From Williamsia serinedens (GTDB lineage: Bacteria > Actinomycetota > Actinomycetes > Mycobacteriales > Mycobacteriaceae): 64,000 bases of DNA. Shown one piece after another: positions 34,381-43,498 of the stretch (the first letter of the stretch is position 1; the number at the start of each line of letters is the position of its first letter). Under the pieces are notes generated by a model, which was not told the origin of the DNA, did no database searches, and was given only the letters and a program-made list of their open reading frames with translations. A program made the translations under genes and the position numbers. Location of the stretch: positions 620,001 to 684,000 of the forward strand of contig NZ_JAMTCG010000002.1 in NCBI RefSeq assembly GCF_024171725.1. The letters run 5' to 3'.

Positions 34381-36542
34381 CGAGCACCGACACCACCGCG
34401 CCACCCGATCGGTCGGGCGCCGATCCCGAGGCCTCGCCACCGGGTGTTCTCGGCCGCATCGGCGGCTGGGGCGGCGACCACCGTCGGGTCGTCTTCGGCG
34501 TGTGGCTCGCCGCGATCGTCGTCCTCGGCGCGTTCGCACCCTCGGTGTTCTCGTCCCTCGCCGGTGCCGGATGGCAGGCGAACGGCTCCGAGTCGGTCGC
34601 CGTGCGCGACCTCGCGCAGAAGCACTTCGGCGGCAACGCCTCGTCGGCGGTCCAGGTCGTCGTCCACTCGAACTCGGCGACCGTCTCGGACCCGTCCATG
34701 CAGGCGGTGCTCACGCAGGTCGGTCGTGAGCTCGGGACGGACCCCCGCTTCGGTGAGATCGTCGCGCCGCAGCCCGGGATGACGATCAGCCGCGACGGTC
34801 ACACCGGCATCCTCATCGCCGGCGCGAACGCGTCGACCGACGAGATGGTGAACGCCGTCGACGATCACAAGTCGCAACTGACCGCGTTGTCGAAGAACGG
34901 AGTCGAGGTCTATCCCACCGGTGCGTCGGCGCTGTGGGCCGACTTCAACAAGGCCAATCACGACGCGATGATCAAGGCCGAACTCTTCTCGTGGCCGGTC
35001 ACCCTCGCCATCATGGTGTTGGCCTTCGGGTCGCTGGTCGCGGCCGGTCTGCCACTGCTGCTGACCATCGCGGGACTCGTCGCATCCGCCGGTGGCCTGG
35101 TGCTGCTCAACCACATCACCCCGATCTCGGTGTGGGCCATGAACTTCGCGATGATGTTCGCCCTCGCGCTCGGTATCGACTACGCGCTGTTCGTCGTCTC
35201 GCGGTTCCGAGATGCGCTGAAGCAACGGGGCAACCGACGACAGGCCGTCGTCGACACCATGGACACCGCGGGCAAGGCCGTTTTCCTGTCGGGACTCACC
35301 GTCCTGGTGAGCCTCTCGGCCGTGCTGCTGGTGCCCGCTCCGGCGGTGCGCACCATGGCGGTCGGGATCATGCTCGCCGTCGTGTTCGTCCTGCTCGCGA
35401 CCCTGACCCTGCTGCCCACCGTGCTCGGTGCCCTCGGGCCGAAGGTCAACGCCGTGTCGCTGCCGTATGCCAAGAAGCAGGAGCACCGCTCGCCGGTCTT
35501 CCACCGCTGGGGCTCGCTGCTGCACAGGCATCCGTGGCCGTTCGCCGTCGTGTCGCTGGGGATCCTGGTGCTCCTGGCGCTACCGGTGTTCGGGCTCAAG
35601 GTCGCGATGCCGTCGATCTCGGTCGTCCCGCAGGATGCGCCGGTGCGGCAGGGATACGCCCTGGTGCAGGAGCAGTTCGGTCCGGGTGCGCCCGGGGCCC
35701 TGCAGATCATCGCCCCGGCGGCCGACGCGCAGACCGCTGCGACGGCCGCGTCGTCGAGCCCGGGCATCGCGATGGTCACCCCGCCCCAGCCCGCGCGTGA
35801 CGGCTCGGGATACGCGCTGATGCAGGCGATCCCGACCGTGGACCCGTCGAACGCTCAGATGGGGTCGATCCTCGACACCCTGCGCAACCGGCTCCCGGTC
35901 GACGCTCTCGTCGGCGGTGCGCCGGCGGAGAACCTCGATCTGCAGACGGCCCTGAACGACTACCTGCCGATCATCGTCGGCGTCATCCTGGTGATGGGCT
36001 TCCTGCTGCTGCTCGTCGCCCTGCAGGCGCCGCTCATCGCGCTGATGGGAACGGTTGTGAGCCTGCTCTCGACCGGCGCGGCGTTCGGTGTGGCGAAGCT
36101 GGTCTTCCAGGACGGCCACGGGGCGTCGCTGCTGGGCTTCACCCCGCAGGGATTTCTCGACGGGTGGGGACCGGTGTTCTTCTTCGCGATGATCTTCGCC
36201 ATCGCGATGGATTACACGGTGTTCCTCCTGGCCACGGCCAAGGAGCACTACGAGAAATCGGGCGACCCGCACACGGCGCAGATCGACGGCATGGCGCACT
36301 CGGGCCGCGTCATCTTCGCGGCGGCCGCGGTGATGGTGGCGGTGTTCTTCAGCTTCGCCCTCGCCGATCCGCTCCCACCGAAGGAGATGGGCATCATCCT
36401 GGGTGTGGCGGTCCTGCTCGACGCGGTGTTCATCCGGCTGATCCTGCTGCCGGTGCTGCTCCGGATCACCGGCCATGCCGGCTGGTGGTCACCCGCGTGG
36501 CTGAAGCGGATCCTGCCGTCCATCAGCTTTGCCCACAACTGA
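34377..36542 (+). CDS. MMPL-family RND transporter
   Basis: This 721-residue protein has two repeats of helix bundle plus extracytoplasmic loop. The MMPL marks include ALGIDYALFVVSRFRD in helix 4-5 and the matching IFAIAMDYTVFLLATAKEHY in the second half, carrying the Asp-Tyr proton-relay residues. MMPL proteins export lipids, siderophores or drugs. The start is fixed by an ATGA overlap with the Cys-rich gene. Presence in an operon with a CstR-like repressor is unusual and raises the question of a sulfur-containing or thiol-conjugate cargo. The length is typical of the smaller actinobacterial MMPL group. Confidence 0.92.
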   Translation: MTSTDTTAPPDRSGADPEASPPGVLGRIGGWGGDHRRVVFGVWLAAIVVLGAFAPSVFSSLAGAGWQANGSESVAVRDLAQKHFGGNASSAVQVVVHSNSATVSDPSMQAVLTQVGRELGTDPRFGEIVAPQPGMTISRDGHTGILIAGANASTDEMVNAVDDHKSQLTALSKNGVEVYPTGASALWADFNKANHDAMIKAELFSWPVTLAIMVLAFGSLVAAGLPLLLTIAGLVASAGGLVLLNHITPISVWAMNFAMMFALALGIDYALFVVSRFRDALKQRGNRRQAVVDTMDTAGKAVFLSGLTVLVSLSAVLLVPAPAVRTMAVGIMLAVVFVLLATLTLLPTVLGALGPKVNAVSLPYAKKQEHRSPVFHRWGSLLHRHPWPFAVVSLGILVLLALPVFGLKVAMPSISVVPQDAPVRQGYALVQEQFGPGAPGALQIIAPAADAQTAATAASSSPGIAMVTPPQPARDGSGYALMQAIPTVDPSNAQMGSILDTLRNRLPVDALVGGAPAENLDLQTALNDYLPIIVGVILVMGFLLLLVALQAPLIALMGTVVSLLSTGAAFGVAKLVFQDGHGASLLGFTPQGFLDGWGPVFFFAMIFAIAMDYTVFLLATAKEHYEKSGDPHTAQIDGMAHSGRVIFAAAAVMVAVFFSFALADPLPPKEMGIILGVAVLLDAVFIRLILLPVLLRITGHAGWWSPAWLKRILPSISFAHN

Positions 36543-36573
36543 CCTCACGACAATCGACACGAAGGAGAGAACG

Positions 36574-36984
36574 ATGGAACTCGGACTGACCACGACCCTG
36601 ACCGACACCGATTTCGCGACCGCACGCGAGAAGGTGACCGCCGCGCTCAAGGAGCAGGGCTTCGGCGTGCTGACAGAGATCGACGTGCAGGCGACCCTGA
36701 AGCAGAAGCTCGACGAGGACATGGAGCAGTTCACCATCCTCGGTGCCTGCAACCCGACGCTCGCGCACAAGGCGCTCGGCGTGCAGCCCCAGATCGGGAT
36801 GCTGTTGCCCTGCAACGTCGTCGTCCGCGCGGACACGGCGGACGAGTCCGGCCGCACGATGATCGTCGAGGCGATGAACCCCGACCTCATGGTGTCGGTC
36901 ACCGGCGAGGCCGGTCTCGAGCCGGTCGCGTCGCAGGCCGCCGAGCTGCTCGGCAAGGCGATCGCCGCACTCGGCGACGCCTGA
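36574..36984 (+). CDS. DUF302 protein
   Basis: This 136-residue protein reads DTDFATAREKVTAALKEQGFGVLTEIDVQATLKQKL, then TILGACNPTLAHKALGVQPQIGMLLPCNVVV. That is the DUF302 fold, with its conserved Cys in GACNP and a second in LLPCN. The biochemical role is unknown; the family is often linked to thiol, sulfide or metal stress genes. AAGGAGAG lies 4 nt before the ATG. It sits 31 bp after the MMPL gene and 72 bp before the regulator gene, with two operator palindromes in the second gap. Confidence 0.9.
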   Translation: MELGLTTTLTDTDFATAREKVTAALKEQGFGVLTEIDVQATLKQKLDEDMEQFTILGACNPTLAHKALGVQPQIGMLLPCNVVVRADTADESGRTMIVEAMNPDLMVSVTGEAGLEPVASQAAELLGKAIAALGDA

Positions 36985-36998
36985 CCTCACCACCGTCG

Positions 36999-37026
36999 AC
37001 CCCCGGGGGTTCATGCCCCCGGGGGT
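36999..37026. promoter_or_regulatory. Tandem CsoR/CstR-type operators upstream of the regulator gene
   Basis: ACCCCCGGGGGT at 36999-37010 and GCCCCCGGGGGT at 37015-37026 are near-identical palindromes, 16 bp centre to centre. TACGAT at 37026-37031 could serve as a -10, overlapping the second box, which implies autorepression of the gene starting at 37057. Confidence 0.7.
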
Positions 37027-37041
37027 ACGATGGTCTCTTGA

Positions 37042-37323
<282 letters not shown>

Positions 37324-37334
37324 GCGACCGGCGA

Positions 37335-38054
37335 CTACCCGACGGCGGTGCCGACCAGCGTGCCGATGAGATACGTGACTGCCATGGCGATCACGCCGCC
37401 GACAGTCACACGCAGGACGGCGGCACGACGGTCGGCGTCTCCGACGACGGCACTGACGTAACCGGTCAGAGCCAGCGCGGCTGCGACCACGACGAACGTC
37501 AGAGGGACCCGCAGGTGCGCCGGGAGTAGGACGATGGCGAGCAGGGGCAGGAGGGCCCCGAGCGTGAACGCGATGGCTGACGACAGCGCCGCATGCCACG
37601 GGTTCGTGAGCTCCTCGGGATCGATGCCGAGCTCGGCCTCGACATGGGCGGCGAACGCGTCGTTCTCGGTGAGCTCCGTCGCAACCTGCCACGCGGTCTC
37701 CGCCGACAGACCCTTGGCCTCGTAGATGGCGGCGAGCTCCTCGAGCTCCTCCTCCGGCTGCTCGTCGAGTTCAGTTCGCTCCTTCGCGAGAAGCGCCTTT
37801 TCCGTGTCCCGTTGGGTCGAGACGGACACGTACTCGCCCAGGGCCATCGACACCGCGCCGGCGGTGAGACCGGCGACGCCCGCGGTGAGGATGGGTTCGC
37901 GGGCGGCGGTGGCCGCGGCGACACCGATGACGATGCCGGCGACGGAGACGATGCCGTCGTTCGCGCCGAGGACACCGGCGCGCAACCAATTCAGCTTGCT
38001 GGCGGCGCCCGCGGCGTGCGGTTCGGCTGTGTGCTGAGTCGGGTTCTCGGTCAT
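37335..38054 (-). CDS. VIT1/CCC1-family metal transporter
   Basis: This 239-residue membrane protein has the VIT1/CCC1 signature LRAGVLGANDGIVSVAGIVIGVAAA, GAVSMALGEYVSVSTQRDTE and a Glu-rich cytoplasmic helical hairpin (AKERTELDEQPEEELEELAAIYEAKG) that binds metals. Five helices are predicted. Family members move Fe(II) or Mn(II) out of the cytoplasm. The start is uncertain between ATG 38054 and ATG 38063 (three residues). It converges on the CstR-like gene with an 11-bp gap. Confidence 0.9.
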   Translation of the reverse strand: MTENPTQHTAEPHAAGAASKLNWLRAGVLGANDGIVSVAGIVIGVAAATAAREPILTAGVAGLTAGAVSMALGEYVSVSTQRDTEKALLAKERTELDEQPEEELEELAAIYEAKGLSAETAWQVATELTENDAFAAHVEAELGIDPEELTNPWHAALSSAIAFTLGALLPLLAIVLLPAHLRVPLTFVVVAAALALTGYVSAVVGDADRRAAVLRVTVGGVIAMAVTYLIGTLVGTAVG

Positions 38055-38139
38055 GACGACCATGAAACAGGGGGCTGACCAGCGCGTCCAGCAAGCACAG
38101 GCAAGCCTGAGAAGGTCTGCGGAGCAGAGACTCCCGTGG

Positions 38140-38613
38140 TCAGGACGCCTCGACGACGTCCTTGATCCGAGCGAGTGTGGCAGGGATCCCACTGTGCGCG
38201 GCGTCGACGCGGTCCTGAATCTGCGACTGCGCCTCGTCGCCGTACTTCTCGTGGAAGAACTCGATCCCGTCGTCGCGGAACTCCCACGTCTCGGTGAGCT
38301 CGGTGCCGCCGTCGACGGGTCGCACCACGTAACCCCACCGCGCGAACTTCCCGCCGACGAGCCAGGCGAACTCCCGTCCGGGTTCGGCGGCGACGACGAC
38401 GGATCGCGTCTCCCAGGTGCGGTTCGGGGTCACGTTGCGACCGGTGAACCAGGCGCCCTCGCGCGGCCCGTCGGGACCGGGTTCCTCGTCCCACCAGCAC
38501 GCCTCACAGATCGGGCTCCACTCCCCGGTCCGGGTGACGTCGGAGACGACGGCGTAGACCGTGTCCGGATCAGCGGCGACGACGACGGAATCGGAGTGCT
38601 CGTAGGCGGCCAT
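38140..38613 (-). CDS. SRPBCC/polyketide-cyclase-like protein
   Basis: This 157-residue START-fold protein reads YEHSDSVVVAADPDTVYAVVSDVTRTGEWSP, then GAWFTGRNVTPNRTWETRSVVVAAEPGREFAW and a long C-terminal helix. Such proteins bind hydrophobic ligands in a deep cavity. A role as cyclase, aromatase or simple lipid binder is not decidable. It has its own promoter region of 189 bp shared with the divergent serine hydrolase. Confidence 0.85.
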   Translation of the reverse strand: MAAYEHSDSVVVAADPDTVYAVVSDVTRTGEWSPICEACWWDEEPGPDGPREGAWFTGRNVTPNRTWETRSVVVAAEPGREFAWLVGGKFARWGYVVRPVDGGTELTETWEFRDDGIEFFHEKYGDEAQSQIQDRVDAAHSGIPATLARIKDVVEAS

Positions 38614-38770
38614 GTCCCCGACCCTATCCGGGGGTCACGACCTGTACACACGACCTGCTCAGCGCAACTGTCCACCAACTGTCGCGGAACGAATTCGGAC
38701 GATCTCGAATGCGACGAAACGGAGTACATCACGCGCGTGACGGGTGTTCGATCCGTCCAGAGTCGGTGTC

Positions 38771-38787
38771 ACAGGCCACCGGCCTGT
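38771..38787. promoter_or_regulatory. Inverted repeat upstream of serine hydrolase gene
   Basis: ACAGGCC and GGCCTGT are perfect 7-bp arms around ACC, ending 15 bp before the ATG at 38803. TGTCAC flanks the element on both sides as a direct repeat. It could be an operator or an mRNA leader hairpin. Confidence 0.45.
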
Positions 38788-38802
38788 CACACCGGAGCGA
38801 CG

Positions 38803-40443
38803 ATGATCCGTGACCTCTCTCGCACCGCGTCTCGCACCGCGTCTCGCAGCGCGCGAACTCACGTGCTCTCGGCGACCGTCGTGGCGACCTGTCTCGTCCT
38901 CGCGGTGTCCTCCTGCTCGTCGGGCTCACCGGGATCGTCCGGCGAGAGTTCGTCGGCGAGCGCCGGCGACGTCAACGCAGCAGCTGCGGAGGGACTCCCC
39001 GCCGACGCTGTGAGCAAGGCCGTCGGCCGCCTCGACACGATGATCTCCGAGGAGCTGTCCCGGACGGGGATCCCCGGTGCCGCGGTCGCGGTGGTGCACG
39101 GCGGCACGACCGTGTACGCGAAAGGGTTCGGCGTCGCCGACCTCGCCACCGGGCGGAAGGTCGACGCGGACACAGTGTTTCAGTTGGCGTCGGTGTCGAA
39201 GTCGATCAGCGCGTCGGTCGTCGCCACACAGATCACGCAGAACGAGGTCAGCTGGGACACCCCGGTGGTCGCGAACATGCCGGGCTTCGCACTGTCGGAT
39301 CCGTACGTGACCGCGAACGTCACCGTCGGCGACCTGTTCGCCCACCGGTCGGGTCTCGCCGAGCATGCGGGGGACAAGCTCGAGGAGTTCGGCTACGACC
39401 GGGACACCATCCTGCAGCGGCTGCGGCTCCTTCCCCTGCAGCCGTTCCGGACGACGTACGACTACACGAACTTCGGGCTCACCGCGGCCGCCCAGTCGGT
39501 CGCGGACAAGGCGGGCACCGACTGGGCGACACTCGCCGACCGGTCGATCTTCTCCCCGCTGGGCATGCGCTCGTCGTCGATGCGGTACTCCGACTTCGCC
39601 GGTCGCGCCGACCGGGCGGTCGGCCACGTGAAGCAGAACGGGAAGTGGGTGGTCACCCCGATGCAGCGCGAACCCGACGCGCAGGCACCGGCCGGTGGGG
39701 CCAGCTCGTCGGTGAACGACATGGCGCGATGGCTCGCCGCGATGCTCGCCGACGGTGAGGCGGGCGGCACCCAGGTGTTCAGTCCCGACTCGATCCTGCC
39801 CGCGACGATCCCCGAGATCCGCACCGCGATGCCGGGGTCCGCGGCCGACCGCGCCGGCTTCTACGGATACGGCTTCAACGCCTCCACCACGTCCGACGGG
39901 CGGACGACGTACTCCCACAGCGGCGCCTTCGCCTCGGGTGCCGGGACCAACTTCGTCGTCATGCCGTCGGCCGACGTCGCGATCATCATGCTCACGAACG
40001 CGGCGCCGATCGGTGTCGCGGACGCGGTGAACATGAGGTTCATGGACCTCGTCCAGTTCGGCGAGGAGCGCCAGCCGTGGGACGAGTTGTACGGCAACGC
40101 CTATGCCGGGCTGTCCGAACCCAGCGGTTCTCTGGTCGGGAAGCCTGCACCCGCGAACCCGGCTCCGGCGCAGCCGAACTCGACGTACGTCGGCACCTAC
40201 CATAGTGCGTACTGGGGTCCGGCGGTGATCAGCGAGCAGAACGGGGGACTCGTGATCGCGCTCGGCCCGAGCGGCCAGACGCGGTACCCGCTGACCCACC
40301 GCGACGGCAACGTCTTCACGTTCGCGCCGTACAGCGAGAACGCCGAGCCCGGGTCCATCTCGGCGGTGACGTTCGACGGGCCGAAGATGACCGTCGAGTA
40401 CCTGACCTCCGACGGCAACGACGGCGTCTTCACGCGGCAGTGA
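38803..40443 (+). CDS. Serine hydrolase lipoprotein (class C beta-lactamase/esterase fold)
   Basis: This 546-residue protein has a signal peptide and the lipobox AVSSC (Cys38), then a beta-lactamase/penicillin-binding fold with all three motifs: SVSK at 130-133 (nucleophile and base), YTN in TYDYTNFG, and HSG in YSHSGAF. A C-terminal lipocalin-like domain (TYVGTYHSAYWGPAVIS) closes the protein. It should sit outside the membrane and act as a peptidase, esterase or lactamase; motifs cannot decide which. CGGAG upstream supports the ATG. The first 20 codons contain a repeated Arg-Thr-Ala-Ser unit. Confidence 0.92.
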   Translation: MIRDLSRTASRTASRSARTHVLSATVVATCLVLAVSSCSSGSPGSSGESSSASAGDVNAAAAEGLPADAVSKAVGRLDTMISEELSRTGIPGAAVAVVHGGTTVYAKGFGVADLATGRKVDADTVFQLASVSKSISASVVATQITQNEVSWDTPVVANMPGFALSDPYVTANVTVGDLFAHRSGLAEHAGDKLEEFGYDRDTILQRLRLLPLQPFRTTYDYTNFGLTAAAQSVADKAGTDWATLADRSIFSPLGMRSSSMRYSDFAGRADRAVGHVKQNGKWVVTPMQREPDAQAPAGGASSSVNDMARWLAAMLADGEAGGTQVFSPDSILPATIPEIRTAMPGSAADRAGFYGYGFNASTTSDGRTTYSHSGAFASGAGTNFVVMPSADVAIIMLTNAAPIGVADAVNMRFMDLVQFGEERQPWDELYGNAYAGLSEPSGSLVGKPAPANPAPAQPNSTYVGTYHSAYWGPAVISEQNGGLVIALGPSGQTRYPLTHRDGNVFTFAPYSENAEPGSISAVTFDGPKMTVEYLTSDGNDGVFTRQ

Positions 40444-40455
40444 GGGCGACGGCGG

Positions 40456-41481
40456 TCAGTCCGCCACGTGCACGACGGTCTTGCCGAACGAGCGCCCGGC
40501 GAGCATCGCGCGGAACGCGTCGAGGGTGTTCTCGAAGCCGTCGGTGACGTCTTCGACGTACTTGAGCTTCCCGTCGGCGACCCACTGCGTCGCCTCGCGG
40601 AGGAACGACTCCTGCTGTGTGGCGACGAACTCCGTCTGGATGAACCCGCGGACGGTGAGGCTGCGGGTCAGGATCTGCCCCATCAGTGCACCGCTGCGGT
40701 CGGGACCTTCGGGCAGCGACGTGCGGTTGTAGTTCGCGACGAGCCCGCACACCGGGATGCGACCGTAGGTGTTCATGCGCGGCAACACCGCGTCGAAGAC
40801 GGCACCGCCGACGTTCTCGAAGTAGACGTCGATCCCGTCGGGGGTGGCCGCGGCCAGCTGGTCGGTGAAGTCGTCGGCGCGGTGGTCGATCGCCGCGTCG
40901 AACCCGAACTCGTCACGCAGATGGGCGACCTTCTCGGGGCCACCGGCGATGCCCACGGCGCGTGCACCCTTCAGCTTCGCGATCTGCCCGACGGCCGAGC
41001 CGACGGGCCCGACTGCTGCGGCGACGACCACGGTCTCCCCGGGCTGCGGGTTCCCGATGGTGAGGAGGCCCGAGTACGCGGTGAAGCCGGGCATGCCCAG
41101 CACGCCGAGCGCGGTGCTCGCGGGTGCCACCGAGGTGTCGAGCCGACGCAGGTGCTTCGCGGACTCGACCGAGTGCGTCTGCCAGCCGCCGTAGCCGAGC
41201 ACCACGTCGCCCTCGGAGAACGACGGGTCGCGACTCTCCAGCACGCGGGACACGGTCGCCCCCACCATCGGGTCCCCGATCTCGACCGGCGCCGCATACG
41301 ACTTCGCCGCGCTCATCCGTCCGCGCATGTACGGATCCAGGGACAGGTCCAGCGTCTGCAGCAGCACCTGGCCGTCGGACAGGTCGGGAAGCTCCACCTC
41401 CTCGAACCGGAAATCGTCGTCGGTCGGCTCTCCGTGCGGCCGGGCGGCGAGGACGATGCGTCGGGTCGTCTGGGTGGTCAT
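40456..41481 (-). CDS. CurA-type NADPH-dependent reductase (MDR family)
   Basis: This 341-residue zinc-free medium-chain reductase has SLDPYMRGRM, GMPGFTAYSGLLTIGNPQPGETVVVAAAVGPVGSAVGQIAKLKG (Rossmann entry) and FENVGGAVFDAVLPRMNTYGRI. This is the pattern of curcumin reductase and leukotriene/prostaglandin reductases. It should reduce an activated C=C bond of an enone with NADPH. It converges on the serine hydrolase gene with a 12-bp gap and is divergent from the electron-transfer operon. The natural substrate is unknown. Confidence 0.93.
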   Translation of the reverse strand: MTTQTTRRIVLAARPHGEPTDDDFRFEEVELPDLSDGQVLLQTLDLSLDPYMRGRMSAAKSYAAPVEIGDPMVGATVSRVLESRDPSFSEGDVVLGYGGWQTHSVESAKHLRRLDTSVAPASTALGVLGMPGFTAYSGLLTIGNPQPGETVVVAAAVGPVGSAVGQIAKLKGARAVGIAGGPEKVAHLRDEFGFDAAIDHRADDFTDQLAAATPDGIDVYFENVGGAVFDAVLPRMNTYGRIPVCGLVANYNRTSLPEGPDRSGALMGQILTRSLTVRGFIQTEFVATQQESFLREATQWVADGKLKYVEDVTDGFENTLDAFRAMLAGRSFGKTVVHVAD

Positions 41482-41659
41482 GGCTCTCCCATCGGGTGGA
41501 TCTGTGCAAACCCTGGGTCAACACCACGCCCGGCCGTGGTTGTTCCGCGCGGGTCGTGGAGGACCTCACATCGTGCTGCCAGCGTCCCCACAGTTTCGAT
41601 TCGCACACTCGACGTCATCGCCGACATCCCCACCGTCGGCCAGACGAGAGGTATGCACG

Positions 41660-41977
41660 ATGACCACACCCGAACGGGGCATCCGCCGGGCCCGCGCCGC
41701 GGCCGCCGCTGTGGGCATGGCCGCCCTGGGAGCGATCGGGATCACGTCCGGGATGGCCTACGCCGACACCGACCACACATCGTCAACGACGTCCTCCACC
41801 ACGTCGACGACCTCCTCGACCGACACCACGGGGTCGACGGACGGCTCGACGACGGGTGACAGCTCGACCACGGACGGAAGTCAGTCGGGTACCGGCAGCG
41901 ACCAGTCCGGTTGGGGTACCGCACCGACGATCTCGGCCGGCAGCGGCGACAGCCACGCGCAGACGAGTGGGAGCTGA
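41660..41977 (+). CDS. Secreted Ser/Thr/Asp-rich protein heading the ApbE operon
   Basis: This 105-residue protein has a basic N-terminus and signal peptide (ARAAAAAVGMAALGAIGITSGMAYA, cleavage after AYA). The mature part of about 70 residues is almost wholly Ser, Thr, Gly and Asp, with the recurrent units DGSTT, DSSTT and DGSQS. It starts within the operon and ends one base before the ApbE start. ApbE enzymes attach FMN to a Thr or Ser following an acidic residue, so these units are candidate acceptors, although they do not match a full FMN-binding domain. Otherwise it would be a flexible linker protein. Confidence 0.7.
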   Translation: MTTPERGIRRARAAAAAVGMAALGAIGITSGMAYADTDHTSSTTSSTTSTTSSTDTTGSTDGSTTGDSSTTDGSQSGTGSDQSGWGTAPTISAGSGDSHAQTSGS

Positions 41978-41978
41978 C

Positions 41979-42920
41979 ATGGCCACCGAGACAGCGGCAT
42001 GGACCGTCTGGGGCCTCGACGCCTCGGTCACCGTCACCGATCCGTCGGTGCTCGACGACGCCCGCGCCATCGTCGAGACCGTGCTCGACGACGTCGACCG
42101 CGCCTGCAGTCGATTCCGCGACGACGCCGAGGTGTCGGCGTCGTCCATCCGACGCGGCCGTCCGACACCGATCTCGCCGATGCTCGCCACCCTCGTGGAC
42201 GCGGCGCTCGATGCGGCGCGCGCCTCCCACGGCGCCGTCGACCCGACCGTGGGTCATCGACTCGTCGCACTCGGGTACGACCGCGACCTGGAGTCGCTCG
42301 CCGACCCCGCCGGCCCGGTGGATCCGGCACGCCGGTTCGAGCGGTCACGTTTCGCCGCCCACCGCGCGCACGCCGGGATGGTCCGTCGACAGGGGGATCT
42401 CCTCACGGTGCCCGAGGGTGTTCTGCTCGACCTCGGGGCGACCGCGAAGGCCGTCGCCGCGGACCTCGCGGCCGACGTCGTCGCGGCCCGGACCGGCAGC
42501 GGTGTCCTCGTCGAACTGGGCGGCGACATCGCCACGCGTGGTGCGCATCCGGCCGGTGGCTGGCAGATCCTCGTCGACGACGGACCCGGACGGCCGCGGG
42601 CGCAGATCGCCGTCACCGGCGACTGCGGCGTCGCGACCTCCAGCACGCTGCACCGCCGGTGGCGAGACGCCGACGGTGTCGACCGGCACCACATCATCGA
42701 CCCGCGCACCGGCATGCCCGCCGAGGAGCTCTGGGTCACCGTCACCGTCGCGGCACGTCGCTGCGTCGACGCCAACACCGCGAGCACGGCCTGCATCGTC
42801 GACGGCCGCGACGGAGCCGATGTCGTCGCGAGCACCGGGCTCCCGGCCCGCCTGGTGAGCGCCGAGGGCGTCGTCACGGTGCTCGGCGGGTGGCCCGAGG
42901 ACTGCGAGCTCGCGGCATGA
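41979..42920 (+). CDS. apbE: ApbE-type FAD:protein FMN transferase
   Basis: This 313-residue enzyme has the ApbE signatures: ACSRFRDDAEVS, LLDLGATAKAVAADLAA, VELGGDIATRGAHPAGGWQI and HHIIDPRTGMPA near the Mg2+ site, with the conserved Asp in VDANTASTACIV. It transfers FMN from FAD to a Ser/Thr of a target protein. I see no signal peptide or lipobox, unlike many outside-acting ApbE proteins, which is odd if the target is extracellular. It begins one base after the stop of the secreted gene and overlaps the membrane protein gene as ATGA. Confidence 0.93.
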   Translation: MATETAAWTVWGLDASVTVTDPSVLDDARAIVETVLDDVDRACSRFRDDAEVSASSIRRGRPTPISPMLATLVDAALDAARASHGAVDPTVGHRLVALGYDRDLESLADPAGPVDPARRFERSRFAAHRAHAGMVRRQGDLLTVPEGVLLDLGATAKAVAADLAADVVAARTGSGVLVELGGDIATRGAHPAGGWQILVDDGPGRPRAQIAVTGDCGVATSSTLHRRWRDADGVDRHHIIDPRTGMPAEELWVTVTVAARRCVDANTASTACIVDGRDGADVVASTGLPARLVSAEGVVTVLGGWPEDCELAA

Positions 42921-43498
42921 GCGACGACGCGATCTGGGCGCTCGGCCGGGGGACCGGACTGACCGCGCTCATGCTGCTGACCGTGTCCATCGCGCTCGGC
43001 GTCACGGCCCGGTCCGGGCGACCGCTTCCCGGACTCCCGCGCTTCGCGGTCTCGTCCCTGCACCGCTCGGTGGCGCTCGGGGCGACGCTGCTGATCGGCC
43101 TCCACGTCGCGACGATGGTGATCGACCCGTATGCACAGGTCGATCTGGTCGACGCGGTGCTCCCGTTCCGCGCCGGGTACGAGCCCCTGTGGGTCGGTCT
43201 GGGAACACTCGCGCTCGACCTGCTGCTCGTCGTCGTCGTGACGGGACTGATGCGGCACCGGTTGCGCCCGAACGTCTTCCGGATCATCCACCTCGGGACC
43301 TACCTGCTCTGGCCGGTCGCGTTCGCACACGCACTCGGCAGCGGCACCGACACCGGGCACGGGTGGATGATCGCGATCTGCGCCGTCTGCGCGATCGTCG
43401 TGGTCGCTGCGGTCGTCGCGCGTCTCGTCCTGCCCGACGAGTTCGCCGGCCCCCGCCGGTCCGCTCGTGTGGCACGGCCGATGGCCGGTGTGCGATGA
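42917..43498 (+). CDS. Ferric-reductase-like b-type haem membrane protein
   Basis: This 193-residue protein has five to six helices. His49 and His63 (LHRSVALGATLLIGLHVATMV) lie in one helix and His125 and His138 (IIHLGTYLLWPVAFAHAL) in another, the 14- or 13-residue spacing of two stacked b-type haems in ferric reductase and YedZ/MsrQ proteins. It should carry electrons across the membrane. It is joined to ApbE and to the NuoF-like gene by ATGA overlaps on both sides, so the three products are made in fixed ratio. Confidence 0.88.
   Translation: MSDDAIWALGRGTGLTALMLLTVSIALGVTARSGRPLPGLPRFAVSSLHRSVALGATLLIGLHVATMVIDPYAQVDLVDAVLPFRAGYEPLWVGLGTLALDLLLVVVVTGLMRHRLRPNVFRIIHLGTYLLWPVAFAHALGSGTDTGHGWMIAICAVCAIVVVAAVVARLVLPDEFAGPRRSARVARPMAGVR

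Noticed and set aside
40451-40465. GGCGG-TCAGT-CCGCC as a terminator between serine hydrolase and CurA-type genes
   Set aside because: The stem is only 5 bp, and its loop contains the reductase stop codon.
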